Shown: positions 1 to 6,731 of the stretch, in pieces | Numbering within the stretch: the first letter of the stretch is position 1 | How the letters are laid out: each line of letters begins with the position of its first letter | Source: an uncultured Bacilli bacterium | GTDB lineage: Bacteria > Bacillota_I > Bacilli_A > RF39 > UBA660 | Length of the DNA stretch: 64,000 bases | NCBI GenBank assembly: GCA_944350495.1 | Contig: CALVOZ010000001.1 | Span: 1-64,000 of the forward strand | Direction: 5' to 3' | Program-made: the position numbers and the translations under genes | Notes under the pieces: model-generated | Told to the model about the DNA's origin: nothing | What the model saw: only the letters and a program-made list of their open reading frames with translations | The model's database searches: none

Positions 1-95
1 TCAAATTTCTTTTTTAACCCCAATATTTCCTCATAATATCTTTTTGCTTCTTCCATATTATCTACAGGAAGAAAATAGTTGTCATAATTTTTCAT
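1..95 (-). CDS. VOC (glyoxalase/bleomycin-resistance fold) family protein, N-terminal part only
   Basis: This gene runs off the left edge, so only the first 31 residues are visible. It starts at an ATG at 95, preceded by an AAGGG-type ribosome binding site. The text MKNYDNYFLPVDNMEEAKRY, followed by YEEILGL, is the typical first beta strand and helix of vicinal-oxygen-chelate proteins (D-N-M-E-x-A-x-x-F/Y-Y). VOC proteins include glyoxalases, dioxygenases and drug-binding resistance proteins; which one this is cannot be told without the metal-binding residues further on. Two hairpins between it and the next gene probably isolate it transcriptionally. Confidence 0.6.
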   Translation of the reverse strand, partial: MKNYDNYFLPVDNMEEAKRYYEEILGLKKKF

Positions 96-213
96 ATATT
101 TAAGCCCTTCTTTCTACTACAAACTATACTACTATATTTTATAGTAGTTATAATTAAATGTCAATAAATAATAAAAAAATAATTGCATTTAATTCGTTTA
201 TAATTCTTATAAA

Positions 214-245
214 AAATAGATTAGTTGCACTGAACTAATCTATTT
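214..245. terminator. Long AT-rich hairpin, probable terminator
   Basis: A 13-bp perfect stem (AAATAGATTAGTT / AACTAATCTATTT) closes a 6-base loop. It lies in the 240-bp gap between the VOC fragment and the membrane protein gene. There is no long T-run directly after it on either strand, so its strength is uncertain. Confidence 0.5.
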
Positions 246-264
246 GTATAACTGCTTGTCGTAC

Positions 265-294
265 AAAAAAGACTGTCATTACTGACAATCTTTT
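265..294 (-). terminator. Terminator downstream of the membrane protein gene
   Basis: A hairpin with AAAAGA and TGTCA arms, flanked by A/T runs, lies about 40 bases past the stop of the gene at 337-813. On the minus strand it is followed by a T-run, as expected for the end of the 1565 to 337 operon. Confidence 0.55.
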
Positions 295-336
295 CGGTAA
301 ATTACTATAAATCAATAACTATAAAATTGTAATTTC

Positions 337-813
337 TTATTCTAATTCTTTTTTATGATTTAAGTGTATTCCTATATGTCCTATTCCTAATACTATTGTT
401 GATATAATAAGAAATATATTTCTACCATATATACCTAGTAACAGAAATGCAACTACTGGCAAAGTAGCTCCTGCAACTGGTATTCCTAACAAGCTACTAT
501 ACATATCTTTCATTGTTTTATTACTTTTAAAATATCTTATCCAATATATTTCGTATAAAATCATTATAATAAAGGCAATTAACAATATACTAGACCAGTT
601 TGATATTTTATTTATATTAAAATCACTAAATATCAATGACAGACAGGTTACTAGCATTTCTCCAAGCCACTCCAATAGTAGTAATACTTTATTTTCATTT
701 TTTACATATTTATCATAGCCTTTAGGCTTATTTTTACTCCATATAATATTTGGTAACATCAACATTAGTAAAAATATTAAACCTATATATGAAAATCCAA
801 AGTGAATATTCAT
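337..813 (-). CDS. Uncharacterised five-TM membrane protein
   Basis: A 158-residue hydrophobic protein with about five predicted membrane segments (roughly residues 7-25, 43-62, 72-92, 105-127 and 128-148). There is a charged loop around residues 26-42 and a basic/acidic tail ending HLNHKKELE. I do not recognise the family and see no catalytic motif. It is the last gene of a three-gene minus-strand set with the GyrI-like and DUF3781 genes, about 30 bases after the former, and is followed by a terminator hairpin. Its company (a drug-binding-type domain and small cargo proteins) suggests accessory rather than core function. That is inference only. Confidence 0.6.
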   Translation of the reverse strand: MNIHFGFSYIGLIFLLMLMLPNIIWSKNKPKGYDKYVKNENKVLLLLEWLGEMLVTCLSLIFSDFNINKISNWSSILLIAFIIMILYEIYWIRYFKSNKTMKDMYSSLLGIPVAGATLPVVAFLLLGIYGRNIFLIISTIVLGIGHIGIHLNHKKELE

Positions 814-843
814 TAACTCATCTCACTTCCATATTGTAATTTG

Positions 844-1308
844 TTATTTAATCGGAATATAGATCTCAATAACAGAATCTTCTCTATTCCAATGAAATTT
901 ATAATCATATTTTTCAAAATAAACAAATTGCCTATTTTCTACTAAAATATTATTTTTAGGTATTATTTCTTTATAAACATAATTGATAGTATCTTTTAGT
1001 TTATTCATATTACCAATATGTTCTACCCTTAAATATTTACTTTTCAAAATTATCTTTTCTGTAAAATCATTTGGTACAAAATCTTTTTTAGGAATAGATA
1101 TATAATAAAATATCTTATTTTCTATTTTTTCAATAAAAGCATATTTACACCAATTACTTCCTAAATATAACTTATTATTTCTTAATTTACTATTAAATAT
1201 TTTCCAATGGTTTTGTGCTAATTTTACATTATTACTTAATGATTTTGATAATTCATACCTTATTCCTATTACATTAAATTCTTCTAATTCTATTATTTGA
1301 TAATCCAT
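844..1308 (-). CDS. GyrI-like / AraC effector-binding-domain protein
   Basis: A stand-alone 154-residue protein resembling the GyrI-like small-molecule-binding domain (SOUL/AraC_E_bind superfamily), known from SbmC/GyrI, BmrR and Rob. The recognisable parts are the opening IIELEEFNVIGIRYELS strand and the C-terminal FEKYDYKFHW...IEIYIPIK signature. The domain binds hydrophobic cations or drugs in other proteins; no DNA-binding part is present here. The gene starts 5 bases after the stop of the DUF3781 gene, with AGAGG upstream, so the two are co-transcribed. Solo copies are often found as regulator partners or toxin/drug sequestration proteins; the ligand is unknown. Confidence 0.75.
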   Translation of the reverse strand: MDYQIIELEEFNVIGIRYELSKSLSNNVKLAQNHWKIFNSKLRNNKLYLGSNWCKYAFIEKIENKIFYYISIPKKDFVPNDFTEKIILKSKYLRVEHIGNMNKLKDTINYVYKEIIPKNNILVENRQFVYFEKYDYKFHWNREDSVIEIYIPIK

Positions 1309-1313
1309 CTATT

Positions 1314-1565
1314 TTACCTCTTTAATTTGTGTGCTGTTATAATTGTATAACTATATGAATTGATTGTTATTTTTATATTATCAATTTCACAATACCAATT
1401 TTTACCCTGTTTATAGATGTTACAATTTTTATCTAAAACTTTATTCTTACAATACTCAACAACATCATCAGTATCTAATTTAAGATTTTTCTTAATTCTA
1501 TCAATACCCATTTCGGTAGTGTGAACTTTATCTATATTATTAAATAATACTTGTTTATCTTCCAT
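1314..1565 (-). CDS. DUF3781 family protein
   Basis: An 83-residue protein matching my recollection of the DUF3781 family: HTTEMGIDRIKKNL near residue 15, then GKNWYCEID and a C-terminal ITINSYSYTIITAHKL. The family has no established function. It is small and soluble, with no membrane segment. The gene starts with ATG after GAGGAGATATTT and heads the operon with the GyrI-like and five-TM genes. It is the first gene downstream of leader element copy 1, so its expression must pass through that leader, which has its own promoter. Confidence 0.75.
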   Translation of the reverse strand: MEDKQVLFNNIDKVHTTEMGIDRIKKNLKLDTDDVVEYCKNKVLDKNCNIYKQGKNWYCEIDNIKITINSYSYTIITAHKLKR

Positions 1566-1624
1566 AAATATCTCCTCTACAAATTACTATTTATCTATCT
1601 ATTTTCTTCCGAAGTATTATGGGA

Positions 1625-1788
1625 GTTTACCATGCGGTATCAACTAAAAATTTTTACCCTATTTTTTAATAAAATTTACTTATTTAGTTCATTTTTGCAG
1701 TTTATTTGAGAAAATGTGCAAGATTTAAAATTTCACAATCCCTTTATTTATAAGGATTTCGCAAAGGGGTTTACTAAATCGATATCAA
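1625..1788 (-). repeat. Leader element, copy 1 (flanking 20-bp repeats and hairpin)
   Basis: First of three related elements (the others are near 3716-3929 and 4732-4835). Read on the minus strand it runs: end of a tiny ORF, a 20-bp motif at 1769-1788, a hairpin (CCCTTT...AAAGGG, 1738-1772), about 90 AT-rich bases, then a second copy of the motif at 1625-1644. Both motif copies read TTGATA(C/T)C, six variable bases, then GTAAAC. Copies 1 and 2 align almost without gaps over more than 200 bases. It occupies the 350-bp gap between the RibD-C and DUF3781 genes. Confidence 0.8.
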
Positions 1789-1830
1789 GCAATTAATATT
1801 GGTATTTGTTGGTATTTTTTCATTATTCAT
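1774..1830 (-). CDS. 18-residue leader peptide (copy 1)
   Basis: A tiny ORF, MNNEKIPTNTNINCLISI, starts with ATG at 1830 behind a good ribosome binding site (GAGGAAGTGA). It ends in TAG directly followed by TAA. Its end, INCLI-x-I, is shared with the tiny ORFs in the other two element copies, while the N-terminal part varies in both sequence and length. Beyond the double stop, the same frame reads TPLRNPYK-stop. An extended -10 promoter lies just upstream. It looks like a regulatory leader peptide for the DUF3781 operon; translation is inferred, not shown. Confidence 0.5.
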   Translation of the reverse strand: MNNEKIPTNTNINCLISI

Positions 1831-1858
1831 CGTAATCACTTCCTCATAAATCTACTAA

Positions 1859-1867
1859 ATTATATCA
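1859..1867 (-). promoter_or_regulatory. Extended -10 promoter for leader copy 1 and the DUF3781 operon
   Basis: On the minus strand the sequence TGATATAAT (extended -10) lies 29 bases before the leader ATG. It sits just after the hairpin that ends the upstream transcript, so leader, hairpin and DUF3781 operon would be transcribed together. I see no convincing -35 box. Confidence 0.5.
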
Positions 1868-1877
1868 TACTTTTCTG

Positions 1878-1906
1878 GAAAAAGAAAAAGTAGAAAATAT
1901 CTACTC
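1878..1906 (-). terminator. Terminator after the RibD-C gene
   Basis: The hairpin AGTAGA...TCTACT is followed on the minus strand by TTTTCTTTTT, starting 14 bases past the stop codon of the reductase gene. Confidence 0.65.
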
Positions 1907-1919
1907 TATAGATTAGGTC

Positions 1920-2651
1920 TTATCTTTTCACTTTGTATTTTAGTTGAATATAAGAATTGTCTAATTGATTACATTCAATAAGTTCCAATGCTTTTAATTT
2001 ATTTAATTCTTCTGAATGACTAATTGCCTCTCCATCGATCAAAGTAGATACATCTTTACCTCCAACTAATAATGGAGCAATTACTATATTTACGTAGTCA
2101 ATTAAATCATCTCGTAAAAATAGTCCATTAAGACTTCCACCGGATTGAATTGTTAATCTTTCCGCATGATATTTACTATATAAATCTTCTAATAATTTTG
2201 TTAAGTTTAATTCCTCATAATATAAAATATCTAGATTATCATATTTCTCTATTAAGGAGTATGCAATATGACTTTTATTTGTAGTAACTAATATTAATTT
2301 TTCTACCCAATTGCATATATATTCAATTCCATTTTCATTTAAATGCGGTTTGTTATCAATAATCACAAAGCTTATATCAACTTTATTATGATATTCATTT
2401 CTATCATTTACACCAATTTTAGCCATGACTCTACCAGTATTTAGTGAAAAATCATCCGTTGTAGATTCTATTTCATAATACTGATGTAATCCTTCTTTCA
2501 CACCATCAATTTGACACCAATCTTTGTCGGCATCTAATTCATCCGTATTACCACTACTGATCTTACCGTCAAGAGATTCTAACATAAATAGAGTTGTTAT
2601 TGGTCTTTTTTGTTGCTTTTCTTTTTTAAAACTTCCTTCTTCATTTGTCAT
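1920..2651 (-). CDS. RibD C-terminal / dihydrofolate-reductase-like protein
   Basis: A 243-residue protein related to the C-terminal reductase domain of RibD (pyrimidine reductase, DHFR fold), which uses NADPH to reduce pyrimidine or pterin substrates. The diagnostic segments are TTLFMLESLDGKIS near the N-terminus, then TIQSGGSLNGLFLRDDLIDY and IAPLLVGGKDVSTLIDG in the second half. No deaminase domain is present. Two in-frame ATGs exist; I chose the second (2651), which has GGAAG eight bases upstream, over 2666. Either start overlaps the end of rhuM, so the two genes are translationally coupled. Stand-alone proteins of this kind are common accessory genes with unknown substrates. Confidence 0.75.
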   Translation of the reverse strand: MTNEEGSFKKEKQQKRPITTLFMLESLDGKISSGNTDELDADKDWCQIDGVKEGLHQYYEIESTTDDFSLNTGRVMAKIGVNDRNEYHNKVDISFVIIDNKPHLNENGIEYICNWVEKLILVTTNKSHIAYSLIEKYDNLDILYYEELNLTKLLEDLYSKYHAERLTIQSGGSLNGLFLRDDLIDYVNIVIAPLLVGGKDVSTLIDGEAISHSEELNKLKALELIECNQLDNSYIQLKYKVKR

Positions 2652-3669
2652 TATTATAACTTCCATTCTCTATCATTTTCATTTCATTAAGAAAGTTATC
2701 AAAATCAGATTTATATAACTTATCTTGTTTTGTTTTAAATTTATCATATTCTCTATATGCTAATTCTTGCGCAACCCTAGCAGATATTTTCCCAGCATTA
2801 TATAAGATTTCTTTTCCGTTAAATTGTAAAAATGCATTTAATTTTTCTACCCAATCTTTCATAGTCATTGCATTATGATTTTCAGCTTGTAATTCAGCAT
2901 AATCTAAATACATAGTAACAATTCTATTTAAATCATTTAATTCTTTCTCATTTAAATAGTTTTTTGCAATATCAACATCATATCTATATATTGGACCATC
3001 AGGTGAATTTTTCCACGTTTTTAAACCCATATGTTCTTTTTCAGAATCTACTCTATTATATATAATTTCAGCTGCTGTTTGACCAGTTATTGCATAATGC
3101 AACTTGTTTTGTACAGTTTTAAAAAATTCTTTTGTTATTTCTGAATCTTTGTCATAATCAACGCTACATGAAGAATATATATCAGTGATTTTTTGATAAA
3201 ATCTTCTTTCACTAGAACGAATATTTCTAATACGCTCTAACATTTCTTCAAAATAATCTTCACCGAATATATAATTTGGATTTTTTAATCTTTCATCATC
3301 CATAGCAAAGCCTTTAATCATATACTCTTTTAAAACTTTTGTAGCCCAAATTCTAAAATTTGTTGCCTTCTTTGAATTAACACGATACCCAACAGCAATA
3401 ATCATATCCAAATTATATATCTTTACAGGTTTTTTAGAATTATCAACGTCGGTTTTTCCGACGGTGTTATTTTGAAGTTCACCACTATTTAATATATTAT
3501 TAATATGTTCAGTTATTGTACTTCTTCCCACATCAAATAGTTCTGCGATTAAATTTTGAGTAAGCCATATATCATTGTTTATTAACATTACACTAACTTT
3601 AACATCATTGTTTGAATCTCTATATATTAAAAAATCATGATTTGTTATTTGTAAGCATTTTTCAGCCAT
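2641..3669 (-). CDS. RhuM family protein
   Basis: A 342-residue member of the RhuM/'virulence protein' family. The N-terminal helix-turn-helix-like part (WLTQNLIAELFDVGRSTITEHI, residues about 35-56) is followed by NLDMIIAVGYRVNSKKATNFRIWA, the family hallmark. The C-terminal half is helical and rich in charged residues. RhuM proteins occur on genomic islands, often near restriction or Fic/Doc genes, and their biochemical role is unsettled; the name comes from a Salmonella pathogenicity island. Length fits the family. The start (ATG at 3669, GGAGAG upstream) follows leader element copy 2, which carries no promoter of its own that I can see. No restriction gene is adjacent. Confidence 0.85.
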   Translation of the reverse strand: MAEKCLQITNHDFLIYRDSNNDVKVSVMLINNDIWLTQNLIAELFDVGRSTITEHINNILNSGELQNNTVGKTDVDNSKKPVKIYNLDMIIAVGYRVNSKKATNFRIWATKVLKEYMIKGFAMDDERLKNPNYIFGEDYFEEMLERIRNIRSSERRFYQKITDIYSSCSVDYDKDSEITKEFFKTVQNKLHYAITGQTAAEIIYNRVDSEKEHMGLKTWKNSPDGPIYRYDVDIAKNYLNEKELNDLNRIVTMYLDYAELQAENHNAMTMKDWVEKLNAFLQFNGKEILYNAGKISARVAQELAYREYDKFKTKQDKLYKSDFDNFLNEMKMIENGSYNNDK

Positions 3670-3715
3670 TTTCTACTCTCCTTTCTTTATAAATTTATAA
3701 TAATATTTAGCCGGT

Positions 3716-3881
3716 GTTTACCATGCGGTATCAACTAAAATCTTTTACCCTATTTTTGAATAAAATTTGCTCATTTTACTCATTCTTTGCGATTTTTTTA
3801 AAAAAAACATGTAAAATTTCAAAGATCGCAAACCCTTTATTTATAAGGATTTCGCAAAGGGGTTTACTAAATTGGTATCAA
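3716..3881 (-). repeat. Leader element, copy 2
   Basis: Closest match to copy 1. It has the same 20-bp motif twice (3862-3881 and 3716-3735, 146 bases apart), the same hairpin (AAACCC...GGGTTT, 3830-3865) and the same AT-rich linker ending ATAGGGTAAAA before the second motif. It fills the gap between the GNAT stop codon and the RhuM start. Near-identity of the hairpin loop (AAATCCTTATAAATAAA) between copies contrasts with the diverged linker. Confidence 0.8.
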
Positions 3882-3929
3882 GCAGTTAATGCTTGCTTCA
3901 TTAAAAACTTTATCTTGATTTTTGTTCAT
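3867..3929 (-). CDS. 20-residue leader peptide (copy 2)
   Basis: The tiny ORF MNKNQDKVFNEASINCLIPI begins one base after the GNAT stop codon, and its ribosome binding site (AAGGAAGTGA) lies inside the last GNAT codons, suggesting translational coupling. It shares only INCLI-x-I with copy 1 and ends with the same TAG-TAA double stop, after which the frame reads TPLRNPYK. Unlike copies 1 and 3 there is no separate promoter, so it would be translated from the GNAT transcript. Function is inferred from conservation only. Confidence 0.5.
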   Translation of the reverse strand: MNKNQDKVFNEASINCLIPI

Positions 3930-3930
3930 T

Positions 3931-4560
3931 TTAGTCACTTCCTTTTATTTTTGTAATCCCATAATAATAATTTCTATCAATAAAATTAACATACTTATTC
4001 TTATATTTTTTAAGTGATTCATCTACATCAATCCAATACACACTTGTTAATATTCCGTCAAACGGATCAACTTCTGTTCTTTCCAATTTTCCGCCTAATG
4101 CTTCCATAGTTTTACTTGAACCTAAATTTTCTACATCACAATCTAACATTATTTTTTCTAATCCTACTTTTTGTGCTTCTATTAACCCAAGATATAAATT
4201 AATTTTGTTATATCCTTTTCTTCTTTCTGTAGGTCTTATTCCGTATCCTATATTTCCACCAAATTGGTTCATCTCTTCTGTCAAATTCCATCTAACATTT
4301 ATAGTCCCAATTATTTTATCATCATTTTTTCTAATTAATAAAAAGGTTTTGCTTTGACACCTACCAAGTTTTTTAGCATATTCTTCATATTGCATATTTA
4401 AACATCTTTCAAGGACTTGTTCAAATGTATATCCATCTAATATCTTATCTAGTCCTCCTGTCCCATTAATATCTGATTTATACTGTACAAATTCGTTTAT
4501 GTAATCTATTATTTCAGTTTTTCGTTCTAGCGATGGGATTTCCAAATAAAAAATTTCCAT
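3931..4560 (-). CDS. GNAT family N-acetyltransferase
   Basis: A 209-residue GCN5-related acetyltransferase of the larger, RimJ/L-like type. The acetyl-CoA loop is seen in NIGYGIRPTERRKGY (about residues 104-118; R/Q-x-x-G-x-A/G variant), followed by LDCDVENLGSSKTMEALGGK, a typical motif-B region. Substrate unknown; relatives modify small molecules, ribosomal proteins or antibiotics. The start at 4560 has AAAGGAG upstream. It is preceded by leader copy 3 with its own extended -10 promoter and followed directly by leader copy 2, so it sits between two elements of the same family. Confidence 0.8.
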   Translation of the reverse strand: MEIFYLEIPSLERKTEIIDYINEFVQYKSDINGTGGLDKILDGYTFEQVLERCLNMQYEEYAKKLGRCQSKTFLLIRKNDDKIIGTINVRWNLTEEMNQFGGNIGYGIRPTERRKGYNKINLYLGLIEAQKVGLEKIMLDCDVENLGSSKTMEALGGKLERTEVDPFDGILTSVYWIDVDESLKKYKNKYVNFIDRNYYYGITKIKGSD

Positions 4561-4731
4561 TTACATTCTCCTTTACCATTTCAGTTAGTTTTTTTCTATT
4601 TAATAAGATTAGAGGTAAGGTAAACAGAGAACTAAACTTATTAAATTTCTTACTAAAAAAACTAAAACACGATATTTTTTTCATTTTTACTCAATTTTAA
4701 TTAATCAATTTTCATATAAAATATGTAAGGT

Positions 4732-4769
4732 TAACCTTTTTATTTATAAGGATTTGTGCAAGAGGTTAA
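4732..4769 (-). repeat. Leader element, copy 3 (diverged)
   Basis: The most diverged copy. It keeps the hairpin, but with different bases: TTAACCT pairs with AGGTTAA where copy 2 has AAACCC with GGGTTT. At least two stem positions have changed on both sides so that pairing is kept. The loop still reads AAATCCTTATAAATAA. The upstream motif is recognisable (TTGATATTGATTTATTTAAC), but the second motif near the GNAT start is missing. About 170 bases separate the hairpin from the GNAT start codon. Confidence 0.65.
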
Positions 4770-4835
4770 ATAAATCAATATCAAACAATTAACGCTTTCA
4801 TTTGCCACTCCATCACTTTTATTATTGTTTATCAT
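4740..4835 (-). CDS. 31-residue leader peptide (copy 3)
   Basis: The tiny ORF starts at ATG 4835 and carries the conserved C-L-I block within ESVNCLILIYLTSCTNPYK. Here the double stop of copies 1 and 2 is replaced by TAT-TTA, so the frame runs on through the hairpin to NPYK-stop. This is the same end that lies beyond the stops in the other copies. The ribosome binding site is weak (GAGAG, about 10 bases upstream). A good extended -10 promoter lies 40 bases upstream. Whether it is translated is unknown. Confidence 0.4.
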   Translation of the reverse strand: MINNNKSDGVANESVNCLILIYLTSCTNPYK

Positions 4836-4874
4836 AATACCATTTCTCTCTGTTTATTACAAAGACTTTTTTAT

Positions 4875-4883
4875 ATTATAGCA
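4875..4883 (-). promoter_or_regulatory. Extended -10 promoter for leader copy 3 and the GNAT gene
   Basis: The minus strand reads TGCTATAAT, a perfect extended -10. A TTGAAA lies upstream but at 14-bp spacing, so it is probably not a functional -35. Transcription would run through the leader ORF and hairpin for about 300 bases before the acetyltransferase start. Confidence 0.55.
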
Positions 4884-4950
4884 TATTTTTAACCTTTCAA
4901 GATAGTCAGCTATATTAAAATATTAATGTTACAAAAATTATTAGCTAAAT

Positions 4951-4974
4951 TAAAAAGTTAGATATATCTAACTT
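4951..4974 (-). terminator. Terminator after the EcsC-family gene
   Basis: A perfect palindrome, AAGTTAGATATATCTAACTT, followed by TTTAA on the minus strand, lies nine bases past the stop of the 4983-5891 gene. Confidence 0.7.
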
Positions 4975-4982
4975 ACTTCACT

Positions 4983-5891
4983 TTAATTGACAATACCATT
5001 AATTAACTTAGTATCAACATCTTCAATCTCATCATATTTAGCTTCTATGATATCTTCCTTTTCCTCGCTATCATCTGGCATTTCACCTTTTATGAATATT
5101 TTAAAAGCATTATTGCCAATAACTCGAGTACTAGCAACATCCACTCCTCCACCGATGACACCTCCTAATACAGGAACAACTTTTCCTAAATTAACAACTC
5201 CAGTTTCGCCAAATTTAGTTATAAATCTAAAACCAACTTTTTGATTTATAGCAGTTAAGGTTGCACCTGGTATCTTCTTAACCATAGCCACACCAAACTT
5301 ATTACCAAATTTAATTCCAACTTGTTTTAAAATATCAGATATTGCACTACCTGTTAAACATGCATAAATTAATGTTTGAACTTGATCTGAATGAATATCA
5401 TAACCACCCATTTTAGCTATAGCACAGCACATTCTTAACTGAACATACATAACACTAGTTATATTTGCAGGCAATGTTGCTACCATTGAAGTTAAACCAC
5501 CTAATCCAGTTAAAAATCCTGATGTTCCACATTTTACTGTAGATGAGTTAATCAATGATTTAGCAGCTTTTTCTACACTTGAATTATGTGTAATATAATC
5601 ATTAACTAAATCATCAATTGGTAAGCTAACCTTAGGTATACCATTAATAGATTTAATATATAATGTATTTAATATTTCTTGCATTTGCTCTTCCGTAATT
5701 TTTGTTTTAACTTTATCAGAAATTTTTGTTACTGAATTAGAGATTGTGTCTCTAGTTGTTACAGCAGTTTCTTTTAATTTAGGAGCAGCAACATCTCTAG
5801 TATATTTTACAGCATCATCATATTTTTCCTTTGAAAAAGACATTGCATTTTTTGTTACTTCTTTAAAATTAAATTTTTTTTCATTATTCAT
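4983..5891 (-). CDS. EcsC family protein
   Basis: A 302-residue protein with an EcsC-like domain in the middle (about residues 110-270). This part has glycine- and alanine-rich hydrophobic helices such as TSGFLTGLGGLTSMVATLPA and VPVLGGVIGGGVDVASTRVI, as in the family. The first 75 residues are charged and predicted helical, possibly coiled coil. The tail is very acidic (DDSEEKEDIIEAKYDEIEDV). EcsC proteins are membrane-associated and poorly understood; the B. subtilis member lies next to an ABC transporter, which is not the case here. The gene is monocistronic: strong GAGGTG site upstream, terminator downstream. Confidence 0.8.
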   Translation of the reverse strand: MNNEKKFNFKEVTKNAMSFSKEKYDDAVKYTRDVAAPKLKETAVTTRDTISNSVTKISDKVKTKITEEQMQEILNTLYIKSINGIPKVSLPIDDLVNDYITHNSSVEKAAKSLINSSTVKCGTSGFLTGLGGLTSMVATLPANITSVMYVQLRMCCAIAKMGGYDIHSDQVQTLIYACLTGSAISDILKQVGIKFGNKFGVAMVKKIPGATLTAINQKVGFRFITKFGETGVVNLGKVVPVLGGVIGGGVDVASTRVIGNNAFKIFIKGEMPDDSEEKEDIIEAKYDEIEDVDTKLINGIVN

Positions 5892-6104
5892 AATAAATCA
5901 CACCTCGTTAAACAAATTGTAAATTACGCGAGCTTTCCAATAAGCATTATACAATATTTTTTATTTCATTACTTTATCATTAAAACTTTTTTAACTTCTT
6001 CTTTATAACTATAAAATTATCTTCAACAAAAATATGAATTAAAAATCATCTTTTCATTCATTATTATCACATAATTTAAATTATTTTATATTTTTATACA
6101 ACAG

Positions 6105-6692
6105 CTATTTTATCTTTAATATTGTTTTAATTTCTTTTCTAATTTCAATTATTCTATCTTGCAAAAATTTTGGATGATCTTTAAACCACTTTATATTAAG
6201 GGGAGAAGGATGCGGTAATACTATGGCTAACTTACCATTGATATAATTATCTTTAAAAATTAAATCATTAAAATTATCGTTTGGAAAAAATGTTTTCGCT
6301 GCTTTAGCTCCTATTACTACATATATTTCATTATTAATAAGTTCAAGTTCTTTTTTTATCCATGTTTCATAGCAAACCTTAGGTGGCATTCTATCATTAC
6401 CATTTTTATCTTTACCTGGATAACAATGTGCAAGAGCTGCTATATAAAAATTATTAGGATTATAAAAATCTTCATCTGATATTTGATACCATTCATATTT
6501 TAATTTTTTACCGCTTTGATCCGTAAATGGTTTTAAGGTTTCATGGACCGTTGCTGATGGAGCTTGACTTATTTGCACTATTTTAGAATTGGCATTTCCT
6601 AAAATGACAGGATGCGGTTCAAAACCAAATTTTTTTTCACATAATCTACATTTTTTCAAATTACTTATTAGTTCATTAAATTTGTTTTTCAT
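6105..6692 (-). CDS. Uracil-DNA glycosylase superfamily protein (Fe-S type)
   Basis: A 195-residue protein of the uracil-DNA glycosylase superfamily, which removes damaged bases from DNA. Visible signatures are VQISQAPS with downstream FTDQSGKKL (motif 1 region) and HPSPLN at residues 161-166 (motif 2, DNA intercalation loop). Four cysteines (C15, C18, C90, C107) are spaced like the [4Fe-4S] ligands of family 4/5 enzymes. The motif-1 residues differ from classical UdgA (GEAPG), so the substrate may not be uracil. The gene starts at ATG 6692 with AAAGGA upstream and stands alone. Family placement is firm; exact activity is not. Confidence 0.75.
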   Translation of the reverse strand: MKNKFNELISNLKKCRLCEKKFGFEPHPVILGNANSKIVQISQAPSATVHETLKPFTDQSGKKLKYEWYQISDEDFYNPNNFYIAALAHCYPGKDKNGNDRMPPKVCYETWIKKELELINNEIYVVIGAKAAKTFFPNDNFNDLIFKDNYINGKLAIVLPHPSPLNIKWFKDHPKFLQDRIIEIRKEIKTILKIK

Positions 6693-6731
6693 TTGTATTT
6701 TCCTTTACAGCTTTTTAATATTTATATATAT

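Noticed and set aside
2651-3669. RhuM with RibD-C reductase as part of a restriction or toxin-antitoxin system
   Set aside because: No methylase, nuclease, Fic or antitoxin gene is adjacent; the overlap only shows co-translation.
1625-3935. Repeats as integron attC sites or insertion-sequence ends
   Set aside because: The motif TTGATAC-N-GTAAAC does not match the attC core pattern, there are no terminal inverted repeats or target duplications, and no integrase or transposase gene is visible.
3714-3956. 80-residue plus-strand frame across leader element copy 2
   Set aside because: It is antisense to the leader element, has no ribosome binding site, and a similar frame is broken in copy 1; it is a by-product of the conserved element.
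5892-6104. Possible small RNA or gene in the 213-bp gap before the EcsC gene
   Set aside because: Apart from the EcsC ribosome binding site I see no ORF with a start signal, no stable hairpin and no promoter-terminator pair.
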